This document shows positions 1 to 5,416 of a stretch of 16,932 bases of DNA, piece by piece. The translations under genes and the position numbers were made by a program. Location: assembly GCA_030849075.1 (NCBI GenBank), contig JASAOO010003004.1:1-16932 (forward strand). The letters are read 5' to 3'. The notes beneath the pieces are model-generated. The model did no database searches, was not told the origin of the DNA, and worked only from the letters and a program-made list of their open reading frames with translations. This stretch comes from Zelonia costaricensis. Taxonomy: Eukaryota > Euglenozoa > Kinetoplastea > Trypanosomatida > Trypanosomatidae. Positions within the stretch are counted from its first letter, which is position 1. Each line of letters begins with the position of its first letter.

Positions 1-953
1 TGGGCAGAACGTGGAAGCCGATCGGAGACGAAAACCGAGAGAGAAGGGAGGAGGGGGGGCCCAATCGCCAAGAGCTGTTTTGCGTACCGTGGATGCAGCG
101 GGCAGGTAGGCGTACGCGCACCTCGGTGACCGACCTTCGTCGAGCGCTTGGGTGAAGGAGGGGAGACAAGACAAGACCACAAGCCCCGTGACTGCGCGAT
201 TGTGCGTCCGTGAGAGGTGCGGTGGGTGGGTGGGCGGGGGGAGGGAGAGGAGGAGTGAGGTAGAGACGGGGAAGGGGTGTGCGACGGGGATGCGCCTTTG
301 GCAAACCGCCACCACCGAAGACCATCAGGCGTCGGAGCTGCGTACGAGAACGCTGGTGCGGGACACTCCCGTCCGTCACAGGACTGCGATGGCGTCGTCC
401 CCTTTCTTCTCTCTCCCCGTCGCCACCTCCTCCCTCCCCCTCCCGCGGCTGACTAGCTCGCGAAGGTGAGGCGTAGAGGCGGGAGCGTGGCGACGTGAAG
501 GGCAGAGGGGGGAAGGAGGATTGCGGGGGGGGGGGGGGTGAAGAGAATCGCACCGACGCCGCTCATCTCACCCATTAGCGAAGGACCGCCTGCGCGTTCG
601 ACGAGGTTTCCATGATTCAGCTCTGGAGAGTGAGCCGCATTGCGCGAATGCATGCGCGTTGCACACCCGCACCCCTTCCGATTAGGATGCCGGGGGAAGA
701 CCAACATCGAGGCGAGGCCGGAAGAGAGGAGGCGGGGGTGGATTAAGGTGGGAAGTGAAAGAAGCAAGAAAAAAAAAAACAAGAACATGAGGAGAGGAAG
801 TCGGTAGCGCTGCCACCAGCAGTGCAGCACCCCAAGACATCCATAATAGCACTCCCCCTCCCCCCCATACACACACATTCACGCAAAGCTAGGCGCTCAC
901 GCGCAGGGAGAGGGAGCGGCTCCTCAAACAAAGCCCAGGTTGGGGGGGGGGGC
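1..953. other. 3' UTR / intergenic region downstream of the thioesterase
   Basis: No convincing gene was found on either strand. Short ORFs here have no recognisable domain and look like low-complexity noise. The minus (transcribed) strand carries a C14 run (G525-538), a G run at 942-951 just after the thioesterase stop, an A run near 768-779 (U-rich in the mRNA), and a long pyrimidine-rich stretch at roughly 780-715. At 37-58 the plus strand is purine-rich (pyrimidine-rich in the mRNA sense), and no AG follows it before the window edge. This would fit the poly-pyrimidine tract of a further leftward gene whose SL acceptor and start lie just outside the window. That last point is inference. 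Confidence 0.6.
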
Positions 954-1793
954 TCAGAACTTTTCCGGCAGCACGCGCGAAATGAAGGCGGCGAGGTCGT
1001 CGATCTCCTTCGGCACGGCGGAGTGCTGCATGTTGTACTCCAGGAAACTGATGGGCGCCACGCCGGCCTCCTTCTCCAGAATCGACTTCGTCTCCTTCGC
1101 CGCCGCGAGGGGCACGATGGGGTCCTGGCGGCCGTGGAACATCGTGATGGGCACCGCCTTCTGCGCGATGCGCGGCAGTACGTCGGAGGCGGCCGCGAGG
1201 TAGCCAGACATGCTGGCGATGCCGGCCGGGGCGATGTGCGCCGTGAGCCCGGTGCACAGCGAGACCGCCGCGCCCTGCGAGAAGCCGCCGTAGACGACGC
1301 GGTGCGGCGCCATACCGTACTTCTTCGTCGCCACGTGTGCGAGGCTGCGCAGGTAGTCGGCCGACTGGCGCACGGAGACGGCATCTTGGCGGCCGCTGCG
1401 CAGACCCTCGCCGATCATATCCATGATGTCGTACCACGCGGGCATCGGCATGCCCCCGTTGATGGTGACCGGACGCGACGGGGCGGTGGGGAGAAGGAAG
1501 AGGAGGTAGGGCAGGCGGCTGGCGAGCTCGTGGCCGACGTCCTCCCAGCCGTGCGCAGAGTCGCCGAGGCCGTGCGAGAGGGTGACGACACCGCTGGGGC
1601 TCTTCTTGTTGCCAATCTCCAGCAGCGTGCCGTAATGTAGGCCGTGCGTGATGGGCGTTGAGTCGCGCGTCTGCTGCAACTTCTTCTGCAGGTCGCCGGG
1701 CTCGATGCAGTCGGCAAAGTTTGTGACGGCGTACAGGGTGCGCAGCTCCTCCTTGATCTGCGTGTTGCTCAGCTGGTCGATGGGGGTGGTCAT
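954..1793 (-). CDS. Acyl-protein thioesterase / lysophospholipase-like carboxylesterase
   Basis: A 279-aa alpha/beta hydrolase of the phospholipase/carboxylesterase (APT1/LYPLA) family. Members hydrolyse S-acyl (palmitoyl) groups from proteins or acyl chains from lysophospholipids, usually in the cytosol. The family signatures are visible: HGLGDSAHGW (about 74-83) for the oxyanion strand, PTAPSRPVTINGGMPMPAWYDI (about 102-123), the nucleophile elbow GGFSQGAA with Ser172, Asp224 in HGRQDPIVP, and His257 in NMQHSAVPKEI, giving a complete Ser-Asp-His triad. The core begins near residue 50, so the first ~45 residues are extra compared with APT1 (about 230 aa). They contain QIKEELRTL...CIEPGDLQKKL, resembling a short SAP/HeH-type helical motif. 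The start chosen is the ATG at 1793; an in-frame TTG at 1814 adds only seven residues and is not preferred. The N-terminal Cys palmitoylated in mammalian APTs is absent. Family assignment is firm; the substrate (protein or lipid) is not determined by sequence. Confidence 0.93.
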   Translation of the reverse strand: MTTPIDQLSNTQIKEELRTLYAVTNFADCIEPGDLQKKLQQTRDSTPITHGLHYGTLLEIGNKKSPSGVVTLSHGLGDSAHGWEDVGHELASRLPYLLFLLPTAPSRPVTINGGMPMPAWYDIMDMIGEGLRSGRQDAVSVRQSADYLRSLAHVATKKYGMAPHRVVYGGFSQGAAVSLCTGLTAHIAPAGIASMSGYLAAASDVLPRIAQKAVPITMFHGRQDPIVPLAAAKETKSILEKEAGVAPISFLEYNMQHSAVPKEIDDLAAFISRVLPEKF

Positions 1794-1913
1794 CGCTGCA
1801 AACGGCGGGTTCAAGAGGTGCGATGGGAGGGTGGGGGTGTGCGAGAACTTCGATAGAGGCGATGATGTCGTGTTGTGCGGTGCTACTACTGCTATGGCAG
1901 CGGTGGCAGTGGC

Positions 1914-2010
1914 GGTGGGAGTGGGCTCAGGGTGGTGCGGCGGGTGTGGCCGCGGCGGTTGGTCGGGAGGAGTGAGGTGCGGTGGTGTCGGGGGGAAAGG
2001 GAGAGGAGGG
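1914..2010 (-). promoter_or_regulatory. Candidate SL trans-splice acceptor for the thioesterase
   Basis: On the minus strand, a 21-nt all-pyrimidine tract at 2010-1990 is followed by no AG until 1927-1926, where the AG overlaps the TGA of the small upstream ORF (TGA-G). Splicing there would give a 132-nt 5' leader (1925-1794) with no AUG, so translation would begin at the chosen ATG at 1793. This is inferred from the general trypanosomatid rule of poly-Y tract followed by the first AG. Later AGs near 1880 (TAGCAGTAGTAG) are alternatives. Confidence 0.4.
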
Positions 2011-2235
2011 CGCGGCCGTGGCCGCGGGTGGCGCCGGGCGACCTGCTGACACGTTCACGCCTGCCCGTCCGCGTTGATTGAACGCCCCGTCCTTGCTCCC
2101 CTTGCGAGACACGATGTCGGGATAGAGGGTGAGCGTGATGGACAACACCAGCACGAGCACCGCGATCAACTTGAACTGCGGTGGCAGACCCTGCGCGTTC
2201 AACCCCATCGGCACAAGTGCTGGATCGCGAATCAT
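1927..2235 (-). CDS. Small single-pass membrane protein, hypothetical
   Basis: A 102-aa ORF with a true ATG and G/C-biased third positions. Residues 21-39 (FKLIAVLVLVLSITLTLYP) form a clear hydrophobic span, preceded by a short polar N-terminus and followed by a basic stretch (VSRKGSK). The last ~40 residues are Pro/Ala/Ser/Thr-rich and may be disordered. I do not recognise the family. With positive charge after the span and no cleavable signal pattern, it could be a tail-less or signal-anchored small protein of the ER or mitochondria; the orientation is not settled. Support for a real gene: its ATG is the first AUG after a plausible SL acceptor near 2492, with 256 nt of AUG-free leader. Against: its 3' part contains the probable poly-pyrimidine tract of the next gene, only 133 nt separates it from the thioesterase ATG, and the ORF is short. 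Confidence 0.5.
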   Translation of the reverse strand: MIRDPALVPMGLNAQGLPPQFKLIAVLVLVLSITLTLYPDIVSRKGSKDGAFNQRGRAGVNVSAGRPAPPAATAAPSSPFPPDTTAPHSSRPTAAATPAAPP

Positions 2236-2257
2236 GTCGTGCTGTTGTGTTTATAAA

Positions 2258-2278
2258 TGTGTGTGTGTGTGTGTGTGT
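2258..2278. repeat. (TG)n microsatellite
   Basis: An uninterrupted run of about ten TG units that continues imperfectly (tatgtgtat) to about 2286. In the transcribed strand it is (CA)n and lies in the predicted 5' leader of the small membrane ORF. Confidence 0.9.
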
Positions 2279-2509
2279 ATGTGTATAGCTGTGTCTGAGT
2301 ACACGGCGACGCGAGCCCGGGGCAGAGAAGGCAGCTGTGGGGCGGGCTAGTGCGCGAGCGTGCGTGTCGGTTGCAGAATACTTTGACTTCGGATGCTCCA
2401 ATTCTTGCCTTCTTCTTTTCTCTTTCCTTTGTTTTTCTTTCGTCGTGTGCTGACGTGGCGGAAGCGAAGTTAAAAGGCGTGTTTGCGAATTCTCGCGTTT
2501 TCCGCATGT

Positions 2510-2540
<31 letters not shown>

Positions 2541-2544
2541 GTGT
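2510..2544. repeat. (TG)n microsatellite with one GC interruption
   Basis: Continuous TG units at 2510-2535, then a gc interruption and further gtgtgtgt to about 2544. In the transcribed strand it is (CA)n between a poly-pyrimidine tract (2580-2552) and the candidate SL acceptor AG at 2493-2492. Confidence 0.9.
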
Positions 2545-3191
2545 CGAAAGGGCGAGGGAGGGGGCGGCAGGATAAGGGTGAGGTACTACAGAGGGAGTTG
2601 TCCTACAATGCGCGCTCCATGACGCAGCAACTCTGCAAGGGTCACCACCATCGACCGCCGCAGCGATCCGCCGATTTTTTGAGTGCCGCACCACCGCTTA
2701 CAACACACATACACGCACATGCACGCAAGCGGACTGCCACGCACACACCCATAGCCACAGACACGCGCACGCGCACACACAAACCCACACAGTCCCGCGA
2801 GAAGGAGGAGGAGGGAGAGAAAATGGGAAAGTCGTCACACACGCACACACAGACACGTCAAGTCCTCCACCCTCCCCTCAGAGACGCGGCGTCGCGTGTG
2901 CACATGCGACCGCTCACCACCTCCCCAATGCACACGCCCGCAACACGCACACAAACATCATCGCATGCGGCGGGGCAGTGGGGAAAAGCGGGGGGGGAGG
3001 AAGGAGGAAGACGGAGAGCGAATTGAGGCCGGCGTCAAGGTAGGGCGGGGTCGGCGTAGGCTGTGGGAGAGAGGAGGCTCGAAGACTTGAGGAAGAATGG
3101 AAAGCGGCCGCCTCGTGACACACGTCCGCACCCTTCCCGTTCAAGTCCACGCGGGCCTAGCTCCCCCCTCCCCTTCACCATCCGTGTCCGC

Positions 3192-4310
3192 TCACTGCTG
3201 CTTCTTCACTGCACTCGGAGCCGCCGGCCCGCTCCCCAGCGCAGCGGCCTTGCGCGACGCCGAGATGCGCGCCGCACCATAGACGAGAGCGTAGAGGGCG
3301 GCAAGGAAGAGCAGCGGCCACACCCAGCGATTGAAGAAGCTGGTGCGGGCCGCCTGCGCCGCGCCGGCGCTCAGCTTCACCATTTCGTCGTAGAAGGAAC
3401 CCTTCAAGCACTCCAGCCGCACCCGCATCACGTTCGGATGCCCTGCTGCCGACTCGACCGACACGAATAGCGTCAGCACGAAGTGTGTGGAGTCGCGCGC
3501 GTCGGAGACGGTGCGAGTGTACTCGTCCGCGCTGACGGTACCCACGTGCACGCTCTCCTCGCCCCCTGCCGTGGCGGCATTGGTGCCGGACAACGTGATT
3601 CGCTCCGTCCACATCACGGCCGCGGACTGACTTGTCGTGGTGGTCTCCGCGTAGGCGTTCGCGCTCGCCGTCACGGGCGCCGAGCCGCCGGTGGCATTGC
3701 GGCGGCGGCGCGAGGTGGATGCGGTGCTGCTCGCCTCTGCCGCTGGCTTCCGCACAGTGTACTCAACAAACAAGTCACTGCCCTTGTCACGCAGCAAGAA
3801 GCAGCGGCCGTGCAGGCTGCCCTGCTCCTCCTGCTGCTGCTGCTGCTGCGAGGCCGATGAGGCAGCGGTTGAGCCCCGCTTGTTTGTGCGGTACTCCTCG
3901 CACGAGATGCCATGGAAGGCGAGGCTGGGGTGCCCAAAGAGGGCGCGGCGCTGGGCACGGGCGTACACGTCGTCGCCCTCCACCTCCTCGTCGTCGTCGT
4001 GCGGCTCCGGCATGCCCACGTACGAGCTTGCCGGTGGGGGCAGGGTGAAGAGAAGGGAGGCGGCCGACTCGACCGGCAGCGCCTCCACGCGCACCTCCTG
4101 CATCGCCGTCCAAACCTCCGGCGGCGTGGCGGGCTCGAGGCTGCCCAGCGCGACGGACCAGCGCACGTTCTCGGTGTTGAGCAGGTCGACGAGGCTCGTG
4201 CGCAGCACCAGGGCAGACTCCGGCGCTGCCACGGCAAGGCTGACGAGGCCAGCAAGACAGCACGATGCGACGACCGCCACCGCCAGCGGGAAGAGACGGT
4301 GGAGCGCCAT
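3192..4310 (-). CDS. Type I membrane protein with a KKQQ ER-retrieval-type tail, hypothetical
   Basis: A 372-aa protein of unrecognised family with clear secretory topology. Residues 1-29 form a signal peptide (hydrophobic LAVAVVASCCLAGLVSLAVAA, likely cleavage after AVAA near Pro30). A lumenal domain follows, and then one transmembrane span at about 329-347 (WVWPLLFLAALYALVYGAA). The short basic cytosolic tail ends in K-K-Q-Q, which fits the dilysine KKXX COPI-retrieval signal with Lys at -4 and -3. The lumenal part has low-complexity inserts (acidic 104-113, Gln run 155-160, Ser/Thr/Arg-rich 190-230), one N-glycosylation sequon (NAT at 205-207), and Cys137, Cys170 and Cys301. More ordered blocks lie at about 31-100, 125-190 and 225-310. 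The ATG at 4310 is the first AUG after a strong candidate SL acceptor (4487-4486), giving a 175-nt leader without AUG. An ER-resident component or cargo-handling protein is inferred from topology only. Confidence 0.82.
   Translation of the reverse strand: MALHRLFPLAVAVVASCCLAGLVSLAVAAPESALVLRTSLVDLLNTENVRWSVALGSLEPATPPEVWTAMQEVRVEALPVESAASLLFTLPPPASSYVGMPEPHDDDEEVEGDDVYARAQRRALFGHPSLAFHGISCEEYRTNKRGSTAASSASQQQQQQEEQGSLHGRCFLLRDKGSDLFVEYTVRKPAAEASSTASTSRRRRNATGGSAPVTASANAYAETTTTSQSAAVMWTERITLSGTNAATAGGEESVHVGTVSADEYTRTVSDARDSTHFVLTLFVSVESAAGHPNVMRVRLECLKGSFYDEMVKLSAGAAQAARTSFFNRWVWPLLFLAALYALVYGAARISASRKAAALGSGPAAPSAVKKQQ
3831..3849. repeat. CTG/CAG triplet run encoding polyglutamine
   Basis: About six CTG units on the plus strand. 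They read as CAG on the coding minus strand and encode the Gln run at residues 155-160 of the KKQQ-tailed membrane protein, inside a predicted disordered lumenal loop. Confidence 0.85.
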
Positions 4311-4485
4311 ACTGCTTCTCTCTTTCTGGTAGGGTGTGCGTGTGCAATCGCTCTTAGTGCGGGATGTGTTGTGCTTTTCTCTTTTTTTTTTGGTGCGAGC
4401 TCGAGTTGATCACCGTGCACACGAACTCCGCGAAGGTGCTTGATCGAGTGTGAATGGGTTTGCTTGTTTGTGTAGTTCCGTGATG

Positions 4486-4512
4486 CTAATCACGTGGCAC
4501 AAGGGGGGGGGG
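4486..4512 (-). promoter_or_regulatory. Candidate SL trans-splice acceptor for the KKQQ protein
   Basis: On the minus strand a C10 tract (4512-4503) is followed after about 15 nt by ATTAG, with the AG at 4487-4486. The resulting leader, 4485-4311, has no AUG, so the annotated ATG would be the first start. The site follows the trypanosomatid rule of poly-Y tract then first AG. No transcript data are available here. Confidence 0.5.
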
Positions 4513-4624
4513 CGGTAGTTCGTGTGAGAGCCGAGAAGGTGTACGAACGTGTGACGGCGGTGGGCATCGTGGCGCTCGGTGTGGCATGAACGGGATCGCG
4601 GGGGTCCCGCGCGGCCGCCACCAT

Positions 4625-4630
4625 AAAAAA
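4625..4630 (-). terminator. Pol III T-run terminator of tRNA-Asp
   Basis: On the minus strand six T residues follow the discriminator base after one intervening nucleotide. This is the standard RNA polymerase III termination signal and supports an independently transcribed tRNA gene on this strand. Confidence 0.85.
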
Positions 4631-4631
4631 G

Positions 4632-4703
4632 CTTCCCGGCCGGGAATTGAACCCGGGTCACCCGCGTGACAGGCGGGTATACTAACCACTATACTACCGA
4701 GAA
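4632..4703 (-). tRNA. tRNA-Asp (anticodon GUC)
   Basis: A 72-nt cloverleaf on the minus strand. The acceptor stem is TTCTCGG paired with CCGGGAA (one T-G wobble), with discriminator G. The D arm carries the A box TAGTATAGTGG (4696-4686). The anticodon stem CCCGC/GCGGG encloses the loop CTGTCAC with anticodon GTC (4670-4668). The T arm contains the B box GGTTCAATTCC (4653-4643). No intron is present and CCA is not encoded, as is usual for eukaryotes. It closely matches eukaryotic tRNA-Asp in length and conserved bases. It is a single tRNA, not part of a visible cluster, between two protein genes on the same strand. The T run just downstream completes a normal Pol III gene. Confidence 0.97.
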
Positions 4704-5416
4704 CTGATGCCGAAGCGGCTCCTGAAGCGCACTGCGCTGTACGGGGACCGGAGGCACCGTTGAAGCCGAGGGGTAGAGGTTCAAGGCCGAGCACGGACAC
4801 GCACACACACGAGGCGCAGGGGTGTGTGTGTGTGGACGAGCACCGAAGAGCTTTCACGCGGGGGAGGGGAGAAGGCGGAGCCGCCCCGTGCCGCGGGCCT
4901 CGAGGCCAAAGAAGAAAAACGTGGCGAGACGTGTACATGCACAGGGCGAGGGATACTCGTGTGAGTCATTCCAGTGGCGCCGAGCCGCGGCGACCGTCGC
5001 GCCCCGCCCCTCTCCTCACTCCCCCCCGCTCCTTCCTCGCACTTGCGTGTGTGGGTGTAGGCACATGGAGCGGCACCGAGATGCGTGACGAGGTGGGGGG
5101 GGGGGTGGCAGGAGGGGGGCGCGCGCACGCGTCGGTGTCCACGAGATGCGAAGGCAACGCGGGAACACAAAGAGAAAAGGGAGAGAAGAGAGTGTGTGTG
5201 TGGGGGGGGTGCAGGTGCAGGTGCCACGTTGGCACCGAGTGCCTCTAACGAAAGAAAAAAGAGTGGTGCACGAAAGGCACGCGGCGGTGGAGGGGAAGGG
5301 AGGGGGGCCTGGTGTGGACACGCACCCGCACGCCGTTGAACCGCCTCCCTTCTCAGCCCAATGCCGCCCGTCCCTAATCCTCCTCTCCGTCCGCGCGCGT
5401 GCACCGCACCATCCTC
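4704..5416. other. 3' UTR of the 673-aa protein gene and 5' flank of the tRNA
   Basis: No convincing gene. The segment is a mosaic of CA/GT-rich stretches (about 4799-4835 and 5191-5205), G runs on the plus strand (5095-5105 and 5114-5119) and A-rich patches (about 5250-5262). A B-box-like GGTTCAAGGCC on the plus strand (4778-4788) has no accompanying cloverleaf. The 3' end of the 673-aa gene's mRNA should lie here, upstream of the tRNA in the direction of transcription. Confidence 0.55.

Larger units (their letters stand above)
2236..3191. other. Intergenic/UTR region between the KKQQ membrane protein and the small membrane ORF
   Basis: About 950 nt without a convincing gene. It holds two (TG)n tracts (2258-2278 and 2510-2535), a CA-rich stretch at about 2700-2870, and purine-rich plus-strand blocks at about 2552-2580, 2803-2830 and 2988-3025, which are poly-pyrimidine in the mRNA sense. 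From the 2552-2580 block, the first AG on the minus strand is at 2493-2492, a candidate SL acceptor for the small membrane ORF. Unusually, 2401-2444 is pyrimidine-rich on the plus strand and so GAAA-rich in the transcript. Short ORFs here mostly read the dinucleotide repeats as CVCVCV or HTHTHT and were not called. Confidence 0.6.
4311..4631. other. 5' leader of the KKQQ protein and spacer up to the tRNA
   Basis: Read on the minus strand, the Pol III terminator of the tRNA (4630-4625) comes first. A complex spacer of about 110 nt follows, then the C10 tract (4512-4503), the first AG (4487-4486) and a 175-nt AUG-free leader. The leader includes an A-rich segment (complement of the T run at about 4382-4391). 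No other gene was seen. Confidence 0.6.

Noticed and set aside
453..878. A 141-codon open frame on the minus strand downstream of the thioesterase
   Set aside because: It is low complexity (poly-Phe/Leu and Pro runs from T and C homopolymers) with no motif and crosses a C14 tract prone to length change.
1794..1814. In-frame TTG start that lengthens the thioesterase by seven residues
   Set aside because: A non-AUG start is not expected here, and the ATG at 1793 is the first AUG in the predicted leader.
4778..4788. B-box-like sequence on the plus strand, suggesting a second Pol III gene divergent from the tRNA
   Set aside because: No cloverleaf, A box at proper spacing or T-run terminator could be found, and the flanking sequence does not resemble any small RNA I recognise.
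4486..4938. A 150-codon open frame on the minus strand
   Set aside because: It reads straight through the tRNA-Asp gene; the segment SIVVSIPACHAGDPGSIPG is the usual false translation of a tRNA.
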